Shown piece by piece: positions 51,186 through 61,087 of a stretch of DNA of 64,000 nt. Below the pieces are notes generated by a model, which saw nothing but the letters and a program-made list of their open reading frames with translations, was not told the DNA's origin and searched no databases. Position numbers and translations under genes: made by a program. Source of the stretch: UBA927 sp038063875 (GTDB lineage Bacteria; Patescibacteriota; Microgenomatia; UBA10105; UBA927); the NCBI GenBank assembly GCA_038063875.1, contig JBBTUH010000002.1:1-64000 (forward strand). Reading direction: 5' to 3'. Within the stretch, counting starts at the first letter, position 1. Every line of letters starts with the position of its first letter.

Positions 51186-51865
51186 AAAGCAAACTCCTCC
51201 AACACCTTACGATGATTTATTGGGATGAATGGATTTAACCGATCCATCAGTTGTTTTTGGGTATACTTAAATTCTTGTTTTATCGCAAATGCCGTATGTA
51301 ACTTTTGGTGTATGTACCATGCATCAAATAAATCCCTAGGCTCTCTTCTTTCCTTCGTTTCCAAAATCTTTACTTTATCCTTTAAAATGGCTTCAATAGT
51401 ATACACGTTACCAGAAACTTCAATATTATTAAAAGGACTTCGCAGAAGACCTACAGTAGAAGCAAAATCTCCCACATTTTTATTAATTTCTACTTTTATG
51501 CCGATAGGTATGGGTTTAAATCCCACATCAAACACTATCTTGGCAAAAAATGTGTTGCGTTTATCATATATATCTTTTACTTTTACTTCAGGCATAATGC
51601 TTGATAATTTCTCTATAGTACTTTTAAAAGAAGCGTACGGAATGCTTTTGAGTAAAGAAAAATCTAAATCCTCGGAAAATCGAAACGAACCATATGCAAG
51701 ACGCAAAGCCGTCCCTCCTTTAAAAACCAACTCCCTCTCAAATGAAGATGTGAAAAGCGTATCCAAAATATACATCTGGTAGTGCTCTTTAAGAATATTG
51801 TCAGTAACCGTACGATATTCAACCGCAAGTTTTTCCGCCTGATCTTGTGTTAACATACTATACAT
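51182..51865 (-). CDS. AbiEii-family nucleotidyltransferase toxin (module 2)
   Basis: 227 residues, classical AbiEii layout. Seen: VFKGGTALRLAYG (G50-G51) followed by RFSEDLDFSLL (D66, D68), EVEINKNVG in the centre, and ILKDKVKILETKERREPRDLFDAWYIH. These supply the motifs of the family, whose members transfer nucleotides and halt growth. Start ATG at 51865 fits a leaderless message. An ATG three codons in, at 51856, is the alternative. It lies downstream of the GT4 at 51905 but has its own promoter and operator. Its partner gene follows with a 4-base overlap. Confidence 0.88.
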   Translation of the reverse strand: MYSMLTQDQAEKLAVEYRTVTDNILKEHYQMYILDTLFTSSFERELVFKGGTALRLAYGSFRFSEDLDFSLLKSIPYASFKSTIEKLSSIMPEVKVKDIYDKRNTFFAKIVFDVGFKPIPIGIKVEINKNVGDFASTVGLLRSPFNNIEVSGNVYTIEAILKDKVKILETKERREPRDLFDAWYIHQKLHTAFAIKQEFKYTQKQLMDRLNPFIPINHRKVLEEFAL

Positions 51866-51877
51866 AAATGTATAGTA
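51856..51877. promoter_or_regulatory. palindromic operator of AbiE module 2
   Basis: TACTATACAT and its exact reverse complement, separated by AA, form a 22-base dyad covering the -10 region (TACTAT at 51872-51877 on the minus strand) and the toxin start codon. A TTGTAA with a 17-base spacer to TACATT is an alternative promoter. In either reading the dyad covers the promoter/start region, as expected for AbiEi autoregulation. Confidence 0.75.
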
Positions 51878-51904
51878 CCCCTACATTGATTACAAGAAGC
51901 ACTT

Positions 51905-53125
51905 TCAAAAATCAGCGAAGCGCGCAAGCGCTTTATCAAATTCATTTTCCCACGTATTTTCTTTTGCGAAATGAATGGAAGCCTCACGCATAGATTGATA
52001 AAGTTTCGGGGTAGTTAATATCTTTTGTATCGCTTGTGCAAACGCTTCTTTCGTATCATCCACAAGAAGTCCTGCGCCTACCGCATGTATATCCTGCCCA
52101 AGCGGCGGCACATCCGTCGTAATCACCGGCAATCCCGCTGCTACATACGCTCGTATTTTTGTCGCATCACCATATTTTCGTGCGGATCCCTCTACGTTTT
52201 TATATGGCGCAAGAGCTACCTGAAACGTACGAGCAAGGCTAGAAATTTTTTCTCTGTCTGCGATAAACCCATGAAATATGACGTTCTTACTAATTCCCAA
52301 TGCTTTTGCTAATTCTTTTAATCTCTCTTCATTCGGCTCACTCCCACCAATAATATGCAAGATAACATTCGGTATTGTTTTAGCTACGATCGCTGTCGCT
52401 TGTACTGCGATATCCGGTCCATTTTCAAATCCTAAGGTGCCCAAAAATACAAGAGTATTTTTTTTAATCTTCGTTATTGGCAATGCGTGTATTTGCTTAG
52501 GATACAACGCATTTGGCACATGAAGTACAGGCGCTGCTTTCAACGGATCTAAACCCGCTTTGATACGTGCGGGCATCATGGCTTTTGACACATCCCAAAT
52601 GACATCAGCATGCATACAGGCCTGCCTATCTAGCCAAAGATAAAGAGCATTAAACCAGTGAGAAACATATCGTCGTGGCGAATAATCCGACACATAATAC
52701 ACCACAGTTTTTACCCTTCCCAAACGACGAAGAAATACTCCCGCGAGCGCATTAATAGCTTCAAATCCGATAAAAAGATCAAACGGCTTCCTTGTTCTCA
52801 AACCTTCAACAATAACGGAAAGATAGTCTCTGATCTTAAACACTATTTGAGTCCCAGACGTATTTGAAAGCCACAATAAAGGAGAAAGAATTGTTAGGAC
52901 AAATGCCGGCTCTTGAAATGAAACAAATTTTCCATCCTCATATACTTCTACGCGCGGATTTACAAAATCACTCCCCGGATATACCTGATCTATAAGTACC
53001 ACTCGCTCAACTCTGGGTACGAAATAATCACGCATCGGCTCCAAATTTCCATTGATAGGAAGCCTCACTCCATCTTTCCATGGTGAAAACGTAGCGATAA
53101 GGACATGAAAAGATTTATCTATCAT
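51905..53125 (-). CDS. GT4-like glycosyltransferase
   Basis: GT-B enzyme of 406 residues. Seen: HVLIATFSPWKDGVRLP, VVYYVSDYSPRRY in the acceptor domain, VFLGTLGFENGPDIAVQA at the start of the donor domain, VILHIIGGSEP, VIFHGFI, and APYKNVEGSARKYGDATKIRAY followed by GLPVITTDVPP. Belongs to the same subgroup as the enzyme at 49455. It overlaps the upstream membrane protein by 11 bases and is the last polysaccharide gene before AbiE module 2. Confidence 0.87.
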   Translation of the reverse strand: MIDKSFHVLIATFSPWKDGVRLPINGNLEPMRDYFVPRVERVVLIDQVYPGSDFVNPRVEVYEDGKFVSFQEPAFVLTILSPLLWLSNTSGTQIVFKIRDYLSVIVEGLRTRKPFDLFIGFEAINALAGVFLRRLGRVKTVVYYVSDYSPRRYVSHWFNALYLWLDRQACMHADVIWDVSKAMMPARIKAGLDPLKAAPVLHVPNALYPKQIHALPITKIKKNTLVFLGTLGFENGPDIAVQATAIVAKTIPNVILHIIGGSEPNEERLKELAKALGISKNVIFHGFIADREKISSLARTFQVALAPYKNVEGSARKYGDATKIRAYVAAGLPVITTDVPPLGQDIHAVGAGLLVDDTKEAFAQAIQKILTTPKLYQSMREASIHFAKENTWENEFDKALARFADF

Positions 53126-55097
53126 GCGCGCGAGATGTAAATAGGAATAGAAGTACTACGAATAATGTACTAATGGAAATCCACCTCCCCCATAGGTAAT
53201 ATCGACGTGGGGTAAATTCTATAATTACTTTGCCGTCCGCCATTTCTTGCAGCGCAAACGACATGATTCCAAAATTTTCTTTTTCCGGTGCTATTTTCTT
53301 TCCGTTTACAATCGCCTGCCACCCGTGATGAAACGACTCCGACATCACAAGTTTTGTGGGTTGCTCTGTAATAACCTCTACCTCGTAATAATCATCAGTT
53401 ATATTACGCCAGTTTAAAACTGTTCCATTTTCTATCCAAAAATAATCTTTTGATGGTGGTATTTCATACACTGCGACATCACCCGATTGAATTTTCGTAA
53501 GCCATGACACAGTATCAAGAACTTTCTCTACATCATCTCTTTTTGTTTGACTATATTTTCTGTCATCGGTAAATATTTCTCCATACGGATCAAAGGGAAC
53601 GATGATATACCGAATGCTCAAAGCATCCAATTGATCTCTAACGGTCGCAATTTGCATCGCGCGTTCTAAAGAAGCGGCGTCAGTGGCGCCCAAAAGTGGT
53701 CCTGCTTCTATGGATAACTGATTTTGGGAAGTGAAGGTAAATCTGCTTTGTCGAGGAACCCACAATGTACGAAAAAATCCTTGTTCTTGAGACAACAATT
53801 GTTTTAATGCAATATACTGCTTGGGAACTTCTCGATAGGTAAATGTACCACCCAAGGCACCTACCATAGAAGGACGAATTAAAATCATCCAATACAATAA
53901 AAATACGACCGGAATAAGCCACACTAATGTAGCATAATATTTTTTTGTGACTTGAGTAATAAAATAAAGAGTAAACGGAATAAGCACGGCATACGAGGTC
54001 ATAATCAGCACATAAAATTTCGTGGGGTCGCGAAACATCACAAAAAACGGGATATGCTCAAACAGCCACACGTACACCAAACCAAATGGCTCATTGGCAC
54101 CTTTGGACAAAAATGCCCCGACTAAACCAAGTGTCGCAAATCCAAAAACAAATGCATTTTCTTTAATTTTTTTTGTAAAAAGTAAACTAGAAAACGCAAG
54201 GATCGGAAGAACGAGAAATTCAGGCTGCAAAAAATACGTTTTTCCAAACAAATTCTCTGGCCAATTAGGATGGAGAAGCGAAAGTGCGTGAGAAAAATCA
54301 GCAAAACTAAAAAATCGGAGTGCGGAAATCGTCGTGTACGCACTTCCTAGTGTATCAAGAGTATTCTCTTTAAGAATCAACAGTGGCAACACCCAATAAA
54401 GATTTAAAAATATGCTTACTGCACCCGCCACAATGCCAAATCGCAACCGTTTCCAAAATAATACAAGTCCATGCTCCTCAAAGAGACAAAGTATCCCCAT
54501 GCTGATAGCTGAAAGGTATGCAATCCGAGGATCGAGAGAAATTTGCATTCCAAATACTGCCCCTAATATAAGAGTTGTTGTCCACGGATCTTTTGTACCA
54601 CGAATAAATCGAAAAAATGCAATAAGCACCCATGGAAATATCGACGCAGCATAAAACACCCCCATTTGCCCGCCACCTGTTACCATAAGCACGTAGGTAT
54701 TCGTCGTCAAAATAAGTGATGCTATTGCACGCATCCAGAGGTATGATCTTGGCACTATTGTCGCCATAAGCTGCCAGCCGCCGGTCGCTATAAAAATGAG
54801 GGGACACAAAAACCAAAATAGTTTATACACGATTACCCATGGCAATCCACTTGCTACAGAAAGCCATGAAGAAATAAAATTATAGGTACTCAAAAAATAC
54901 GACGGTGACAATCCCCCTAAACCTCCACCATACCCACCTTGCCATGCACTAGACAACTGCGCCATCTCGTTTACCATTTCAGGAAATCGATACGACCAAT
55001 CACCTCCAATAATTTCACCACCTGTAAACCACGGTCTATATATAAAAATAAGAAATAACAAAACTAAAAATCCAACAAACACAGCTTTTCTATTCAT
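53115..55097 (-). CDS. large polytopic membrane protein (GT-C/YfhO-like)
   Basis: About 660 residues from the ATG at 55097, which overlaps the upstream stop as ATGA. Around twelve membrane helices are followed by a soluble C-terminal domain of about 200 residues. Seen: an early external loop GGEIIGGDWSYRFPEMVNE with an acidic pair as in GT-C enzymes, IPFFVMFRDPTKFYVLIM in the helical part, and the C-terminal ESFHHGWQAIVNGK motif. That last motif recalls YfhO proteins. It is probably a lipid-linked-sugar glycosyltransferase on the outer membrane face. Distantly related to the next two large proteins. Confidence 0.75.
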   Translation of the reverse strand: MNRKAVFVGFLVLLFLIFIYRPWFTGGEIIGGDWSYRFPEMVNEMAQLSSAWQGGYGGGLGGLSPSYFLSTYNFISSWLSVASGLPWVIVYKLFWFLCPLIFIATGGWQLMATIVPRSYLWMRAIASLILTTNTYVLMVTGGGQMGVFYAASIFPWVLIAFFRFIRGTKDPWTTTLILGAVFGMQISLDPRIAYLSAISMGILCLFEEHGLVLFWKRLRFGIVAGAVSIFLNLYWVLPLLILKENTLDTLGSAYTTISALRFFSFADFSHALSLLHPNWPENLFGKTYFLQPEFLVLPILAFSSLLFTKKIKENAFVFGFATLGLVGAFLSKGANEPFGLVYVWLFEHIPFFVMFRDPTKFYVLIMTSYAVLIPFTLYFITQVTKKYYATLVWLIPVVFLLYWMILIRPSMVGALGGTFTYREVPKQYIALKQLLSQEQGFFRTLWVPRQSRFTFTSQNQLSIEAGPLLGATDAASLERAMQIATVRDQLDALSIRYIIVPFDPYGEIFTDDRKYSQTKRDDVEKVLDTVSWLTKIQSGDVAVYEIPPSKDYFWIENGTVLNWRNITDDYYEVEVITEQPTKLVMSESFHHGWQAIVNGKKIAPEKENFGIMSFALQEMADGKVIIEFTPRRYYLWGRWISISTLFVVLLFLFTSRAHDR

Positions 55098-58000
55098 ACG
55101 ACCCCATTTTTTATATATCTCCACATTCCATACGATAGTAAACCGATTAATGCCATGGCACTTATGCTTGCACCAATATAAAAATATGATTGCATACTCA
55201 TATACACTTCCAAATCATATTCACTCTGGCCATCGGCATCTTCAGGCTTTATATACCACGCGTTGGCATATCCATTCGCTTGAAAGTGACGCGTGTTCGC
55301 GATACCTTTACCAGAAGCGGCAAGAGAGACGCGCCACCTGCGATTGTACGCTTCGCTTAAGCTTAATACGTATGGCCCATGCGCTCCAGTAACATGAACT
55401 TTATACATCGTCGGATTGACTTGAACAAACGATATGGTAGGTGGCAAACCATCCTGATTCTGAATCTTCTTTGTAACCATCATGAGAGGATGCGGTACAT
55501 GAACAAGCGATACGTTTTTAAGCTCAATTCGTGAAAGTGATAATTGATCAGTGGACGGAGATATCTGTACAAACCCAGTATTGACGTGCGTATTGGTCCG
55601 GACCACAGCTTGATACTGTTGCCATGTAGGGGATTTGAGCATATCTTCAACGATCGTACTTGTTCCGTCAGCCTTTTCAGGCTTTATCTGACTTTCTAGC
55701 ATCCGGACGACAAACGGTTCCCCACTTGTCTTATAAGAAAATGTCAAAAGATAATAGCTTTGCGGCTGCCAATCATCAATTTTCCACACCAATCCTTTTG
55801 CACCCTTAATATACCGTGCGTCTATCGCAAAACTTGCTGAATCTGTAGCGGAAAGTTCTGATTCTAGCATCATTCTCGAATTATTCGTTAGCATATTTTG
55901 TTGTTCCATCAAAGAAAGACTCCCTTGATCCAAGGGATTACTTTCTCCATGACTTACTGTTCCCAATTTTACCCATCGCTCTTTCAAATTCACAGGAACT
56001 TGGAAACGTGCATCGTTGATAGTCACAGAAAGTCGATCATGTACGTTATATGTACTCGTATCCACATACAGGTCGTATGGTCCCGCGTCTTTTTTGGGTA
56101 AAGACGCGCTATACGGCACTGTCAAATCGGAAAGATCCGCACGCGTCCTCTCGAGAAGATTTCCAAACATCATATCTGTTATTCCCTCAAGATAATCTCG
56201 ATGTGAAACTATTGGGTCTCTATTTTTAATCAACAGTGTTACACGCCGATAGTGCTGACGCAAGTATTCAGTCAAAAGAAATCTTTGCTCCGTCTTCCAT
56301 AATAGCGACTGATCTGTGGTATCAATCATTTTGATACTATCATCAAAATATCTATAGTAGCGTGCAAGCGTCGCCTCCCAACTGTTCATAGACATTCTCG
56401 ATTCTTTATAGACAGTGTTAAAATCCTCAAGAGTGCGTAGCGTTCCCAATACCGGCATACTCTCACCAAAGCGTTCCAACTCAAGAATTCGCTTGGCAGA
56501 TAAAAATGATTGTTGATCGATACGCGAAAAATAATTGGCTCTACCAAACTTCCATAATTTTACTTTTTCCTTCACCACTACCAACGGATATAAAAATGAC
56601 GATGGCGACTGAGTCACAAACGCATGATGCATGATTCTCGGCGGATACGGATTTTTTACCATGGCAAGAAGATGGCTTTGCGATTCTGCAGGATAAAAAC
56701 GAGCGTCAGCAAGCTCGACATCCTCCTCCTCAAAAAATACAGACGTATCAATAGTATTTGGCAAAACAGTCAATGGCACAGATGCATCGTTTAGTACGCG
56801 TGATAGAGAAAGTACATTGCTGGGAACATATACCCGAGGCACAACATCTTTATCATCAAGCGCATACACAAAAAATCGATTATCAAACGACTCTAAGAGT
56901 CGCAACGAAAGCGAATCGACAAACTGCTTATATTCCTTCTGACGCTTGGGTAAATATTTTCTCACGTCATCGTAGGGAAACGCAGGAAAGGCATCGTACA
57001 CCTGTGGATCGCTATTATAAAATATATACTTGATATTTAAGATGCCCAGTATGCGCTTTACCATTGTAGTATCGTTATTGGCAGTTGCATCCAATAGAAT
57101 TTCTCGATATCTTCCAAACTCCGCAGTACCCGCAAAATCCTGCTTTCCCGCCAAATATGAAATCATCGATGGTCCTTGGTATGCCCCCTCACTTTTTCCA
57201 GCCACAATCTGATACCCTGGGTCCGTCAACGGGAGCGTTACAAACTTTCCATCATTGGGCAATTGCCTGATGTATTCAAGTGCTTTTACAAATACTGGAT
57301 CCATGTTCATCGCTATGCGACTATTAGTGGATTGCCATAAAATCGGGTTTGTTAAGGATCCATTGATAAACGGCCACGCATTGACAAAGAGTAAGAAAAT
57401 AAATACTCCTAACCAAATCTTCACCTTTGGATACGCATTTATAATGACAAAAAGTGTCATACCAAAGACAAGAGCGTAATAAAACAAATACGCAGAAGCC
57501 CACTGCCCATAAAAATTTCTAAATATTGAAAATCCGGGAAGTATAAAAAGTTTTTTATACAGCGACAATCCCGCCTCACCTATATTTGCCGTAGCAAAAA
57601 AAAATATAGTCAAAAATCCTACACAAAATATTAGAAGCGTTTTTCTATATTTTTGTGGCTCTCCTGCTCCTCGTAACAAGCCAACTATCAGCGTAAACGG
57701 CACAAAAATCATAAAGAATAAAAATGTGGAAAGTTCTCTTGTCTGTGGTAGCATCAACACATTAATTGACGCCTTTATACTTGGTGCTATGGCCGAAAAG
57801 TACCCAAGTCCCCGATCATACTTCCCAGCGGCAGAAAACACAGACGTATACAAAACGCTCCCAGGAGTCACCATACTCGCAATTTGTGGCACTATATGAA
57901 ATGCCTGAAGAAGTATAAATATAATACATGCTACGCCAATCTGTTTCCAACGGATATTCTGACCCAATACCCATTGTTTATACATCAAAAGCAAGACAAG

Positions 58001-58609
58001 AGTTATCGGATAAAATGCAAAAAAAACCGGAGCCGCCGCAAAACTAAAATTGGCAGAAAATACAAAAGTCAGCAAGAGCGCACAGAAAAGATAATACAGT
58101 CGATCAGATACCATAAATCGCAATAACAAATAAAACATAATAGGGTTAAGGAACACATGATTGTGCGTCATCAGCACCTTGTCCCAACCAAAAATAGAAA
58201 CAGGGGAGAAAACATACAATAACCCTCCTGCCACCGCAGCAAACTCTTTTAATCTTTCACCTTTTGTAGCAGTATAGAGAAGTTGTACGATCGATAAATA
58301 CACAAACAAAAAACTCATAGACACACTCAAACCATGAAATGCGCTTATTAATACCGTCGATGACACAAATATTCGCTTTGCTACCGCCAAAAAAGCCACA
58401 AATGGTATGGTCATAAAACCGATATTCTCCGAGCCTACACCAGAGGGAGAGACGGCAAATAAAGAATAATTGAGAAGATACCGAAGAGGATCATAAAAGT
58501 ACAATCGGCTGGAATCACCCCCCAGATCCATAAATCCAGGTTTGAGCCAAAAAAAAGGAAAGATAAAGAGAATAAGCGTAATTACAAAAGGAAGAAGCTT
58601 ACTCCTCAT
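55094..58609 (-). CDS. very large GT-C-like membrane protein
   Basis: About 1171 residues from the ATG at 58609, which forms ATGA with the upstream stop. Seen: an N-terminal helix, then the loop MDLGGDSSRLYFYDP (the likely GT-C acidic site), about twelve helices up to about residue 450, and FRNFYGQWASAYLF. A long extracytoplasmic part of about 650 residues follows, including carbohydrate-binding-like beta regions. The end has YNRRWRVSL and YANAWYI before a last membrane helix. Homologous to the 713-residue protein at 58946 at both ends, with an extra insertion of about 450 residues in the soluble part. Likely transfers a sugar from a lipid carrier. Confidence 0.78.
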   Translation of the reverse strand: MRSKLLPFVITLILFIFPFFWLKPGFMDLGGDSSRLYFYDPLRYLLNYSLFAVSPSGVGSENIGFMTIPFVAFLAVAKRIFVSSTVLISAFHGLSVSMSFLFVYLSIVQLLYTATKGERLKEFAAVAGGLLYVFSPVSIFGWDKVLMTHNHVFLNPIMFYLLLRFMVSDRLYYLFCALLLTFVFSANFSFAAAPVFFAFYPITLVLLLMYKQWVLGQNIRWKQIGVACIIFILLQAFHIVPQIASMVTPGSVLYTSVFSAAGKYDRGLGYFSAIAPSIKASINVLMLPQTRELSTFLFFMIFVPFTLIVGLLRGAGEPQKYRKTLLIFCVGFLTIFFFATANIGEAGLSLYKKLFILPGFSIFRNFYGQWASAYLFYYALVFGMTLFVIINAYPKVKIWLGVFIFLLFVNAWPFINGSLTNPILWQSTNSRIAMNMDPVFVKALEYIRQLPNDGKFVTLPLTDPGYQIVAGKSEGAYQGPSMISYLAGKQDFAGTAEFGRYREILLDATANNDTTMVKRILGILNIKYIFYNSDPQVYDAFPAFPYDDVRKYLPKRQKEYKQFVDSLSLRLLESFDNRFFVYALDDKDVVPRVYVPSNVLSLSRVLNDASVPLTVLPNTIDTSVFFEEEDVELADARFYPAESQSHLLAMVKNPYPPRIMHHAFVTQSPSSFLYPLVVVKEKVKLWKFGRANYFSRIDQQSFLSAKRILELERFGESMPVLGTLRTLEDFNTVYKESRMSMNSWEATLARYYRYFDDSIKMIDTTDQSLLWKTEQRFLLTEYLRQHYRRVTLLIKNRDPIVSHRDYLEGITDMMFGNLLERTRADLSDLTVPYSASLPKKDAGPYDLYVDTSTYNVHDRLSVTINDARFQVPVNLKERWVKLGTVSHGESNPLDQGSLSLMEQQNMLTNNSRMMLESELSATDSASFAIDARYIKGAKGLVWKIDDWQPQSYYLLTFSYKTSGEPFVVRMLESQIKPEKADGTSTIVEDMLKSPTWQQYQAVVRTNTHVNTGFVQISPSTDQLSLSRIELKNVSLVHVPHPLMMVTKKIQNQDGLPPTISFVQVNPTMYKVHVTGAHGPYVLSLSEAYNRRWRVSLAASGKGIANTRHFQANGYANAWYIKPEDADGQSEYDLEVYMSMQSYFYIGASISAMALIGLLSYGMWRYIKNGVV

Positions 58610-58953
58610 GCGGTTATCTCCCGCCACTGCGCAATAAGCCCAAGAGCCATAAACAATACTAGCCACACAGCAAATCGCTCAGTAGATATTGAGGCACTGC
58701 TTACAAGATACGATATCGCCATGACGACCAACAAAACAAAACATACTTGAAACACTCGTACACTCGTAAGCTTTCCTGTACGCGCAAAGAACCAATAAAG
58801 AAAAAGCCCGCCAAACAATCGCACATCTTTTGAAATTGGAAACACGAAGACTTCCGCTACAATAAGTATGGAGACGAATGCTAAAAACGTCAGTTGATTT
58901 TCATGAATCCATTCGCCAAACACCACAAGCATGTTTTGTGTTTTCTTAAACAT
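58606..58953 (-). CDS. small membrane protein between the two GT-C-like genes
   Basis: 115 residues with about four hydrophobic segments and no recognised family. It overlaps the large gene upstream by 8 bases and the next by 4 (ATGA), so it is translated within the same message. It resembles neither the holin-like gene nor the 73-residue protein. A role as accessory subunit is possible from position only. Confidence 0.65.
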   Translation of the reverse strand: MFKKTQNMLVVFGEWIHENQLTFLAFVSILIVAEVFVFPISKDVRLFGGLFLYWFFARTGKLTSVRVFQVCFVLLVVMAISYLVSSASISTERFAVWLVLFMALGLIAQWREITA

Positions 58954-61087
58954 ATGTTTTTTGACGAATTGACATTAAAGCTAATACGATCAAAGATATC
59001 AAGGTAACACCCCACCCAATCCAAATATATTTTTGGCTCTTGAGCCTTAAGGTCATAGTATAACTCTTTTTTCCTTCAAGATCATCTGTGGTGAATCGCC
59101 ACGCATTCGCATAGCCATTTAGTTTGACATGCCGATCCTCCGGCACGAGCGTGTTATCAACAAACAATTGCCAATTACGATTGTATGTATTATTCCACAC
59201 TACTATATTTGGATGCGTATCCTTGGTCGTAAGCGACATATGATAGAAAACGGGACTTATCCGTGTCGCCATAAATTGCGCTTGACTATCTGGTGCACCC
59301 TCAAGCACATCGGTCACATACAATTCTGATCTCCATACCGATCTGTCCAATTCATATATTACATACGAACCGTTTGTATAAATGCGTTTCGTCGGAAGCT
59401 TGTCTACAAACTCTTCATACCCCTTCTGCGTTTGTGGAAAAGATGTTTTCATGTATGTATATGGCGACTGTGGGAAACCTGCCTCATAAATAGCAGGATC
59501 ACTGTTGTGGAAAATATATCGTATAGATAATCGAGACAGCAAGCTTGTAATCGCCTCGTAATCTTTTTCCCGTGCATATTTCATCATATCCTCCGGAAAT
59601 GGACCAAAAATCTGGTAGCCATTAAAATCTTTTTTACCGGTAAGCTGCGAAATCGTAGAAGTGCCTACATACGCACCGCCATTTTTACCGGCCAATACTT
59701 GACTATACGCATCCGTCAAGGGCAGCGTCAAAATTTTGCCATCATCCGGAAGCGATCGGATAAACGCTAATGTTTCTTCATATTTAGGATCCATGGCAAA
59801 CGTCATACGTACATTATCTGACTGCGTATGAATTTTATTCACCGTCTCCCCCTTTAGAAAAGGCAACGCACTGACTACCCAAAGCACTATGATTACTCCA
59901 CCCAAATACGACATCCACCTGCGATATGACAAATGCTTAATAATTACGTGTATCGCTAACCCTAAAAGTAGGGCATAAAAGAACGCATACACAGACGGCC
60001 ACTGACCGATAAAATTACGAAACATCGAAAAACCAGGAATGTAATACAAATTTTTATAAAATTCTACGCCGACGTTGGTAATCTTGGCCGCGTAAAGATA
60101 CAGAGTAACTAAATAAAATCCAGCAGTAAGAATCAAAACCTTACTTTTTGTATTCAAAACAAATCCTATCATGATAATGGTCGGCGCTATAAAACTCACC
60201 CAAGTAAGCTGTGTGACCATAGGTGTCATAAAAATATCTTTTACGACACTTGCAAGCGGTAAAATGGCAGTAAAATACCGCACACCTTCATGCATAATAC
60301 TTGTGCGATCAAACACTCGAGTATTGGTAAAGCTTCCGGGTTCAAAAAGATTAATAACCTGCGGCAGGAGATGAAATGCTTGAATACCCAAAAACAACAA
60401 TCCTCCATAGAACATCCATCTCCATGGAATTACTTTCCGGACGACAAACTTGGTGTAGAGCAGTAGAAACACTATTGACAAAGGATAAAACGCAAAAAAC
60501 GGCGGAGCACTCGTAAGGGCGAAATTAGGCGCGAAGACAAAGCTAATCCATAGTGCGGCCCAAAGATATTTGACGTTGGTGTCTGTAAAAAACTTGAGGA
60601 TCAAATAAAACATCAGAGGATTTAAAAATACTTGATTATGAGAGGTGAGCGCCTTGTCATAATTACCAAGCATAATCGGAGCTAAGATATAAAACATACC
60701 CGCCATAAGCGGGGCAAGTATACTTTTTTTTCTGATGACTTCCCTTACTATCCCATACATCGCCAAGAATCCAACGCTCAACTTAAGACCCGAAATAATA
60801 TTGATTACAATCGTCGGAGACTGGAAAACAAACCTCAGCACGGCAATCAGAGCTACATAGGGAAGATAGTACGTATTAGGCTCTGCAAGCCCAAGTCCTT
60901 CCGGCACAAAATGATAGAGGCTCACATTTTTGATAAAGGATATGGGGTCATAAAAATATAATCTCCCGCTATCACCTCCTAAGTCCATCTCGCCAGATTT
61001 CAACCAAAAAAATGGTATGGAAAATAAACAGGCTGCAAATATCCAGTGAATATTTCGACCTATCCATTTGTATATGATCGTATTCAT
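58946..61087 (-). CDS. GT-C-like membrane protein
   Basis: 713 residues. Seen: IPFFWLKSGEMDLGGDSGRLYFYDP near the N terminus, about twelve helices, and GFSMFRNFIGQWPSVYAFFYALLLG. A soluble domain follows with LPDDGKILTLPLTDAYSQVLAG and IRYIFHNSDPAIY, then NTYNRNWQLFVDN and YANAWRF, and a final membrane helix. It is the shorter paralogue of the 1171-residue protein, which has the same opening motif (MDLGGDSSRLYFYDP) and the same final motifs. Start ATG overlaps the RfbH-like stop by 4 bases. Probable outer-face sugar transferase. Confidence 0.78.
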   Translation of the reverse strand: MNTIIYKWIGRNIHWIFAACLFSIPFFWLKSGEMDLGGDSGRLYFYDPISFIKNVSLYHFVPEGLGLAEPNTYYLPYVALIAVLRFVFQSPTIVINIISGLKLSVGFLAMYGIVREVIRKKSILAPLMAGMFYILAPIMLGNYDKALTSHNQVFLNPLMFYLILKFFTDTNVKYLWAALWISFVFAPNFALTSAPPFFAFYPLSIVFLLLYTKFVVRKVIPWRWMFYGGLLFLGIQAFHLLPQVINLFEPGSFTNTRVFDRTSIMHEGVRYFTAILPLASVVKDIFMTPMVTQLTWVSFIAPTIIMIGFVLNTKSKVLILTAGFYLVTLYLYAAKITNVGVEFYKNLYYIPGFSMFRNFIGQWPSVYAFFYALLLGLAIHVIIKHLSYRRWMSYLGGVIIVLWVVSALPFLKGETVNKIHTQSDNVRMTFAMDPKYEETLAFIRSLPDDGKILTLPLTDAYSQVLAGKNGGAYVGTSTISQLTGKKDFNGYQIFGPFPEDMMKYAREKDYEAITSLLSRLSIRYIFHNSDPAIYEAGFPQSPYTYMKTSFPQTQKGYEEFVDKLPTKRIYTNGSYVIYELDRSVWRSELYVTDVLEGAPDSQAQFMATRISPVFYHMSLTTKDTHPNIVVWNNTYNRNWQLFVDNTLVPEDRHVKLNGYANAWRFTTDDLEGKKSYTMTLRLKSQKYIWIGWGVTLISLIVLALMSIRQKTYV

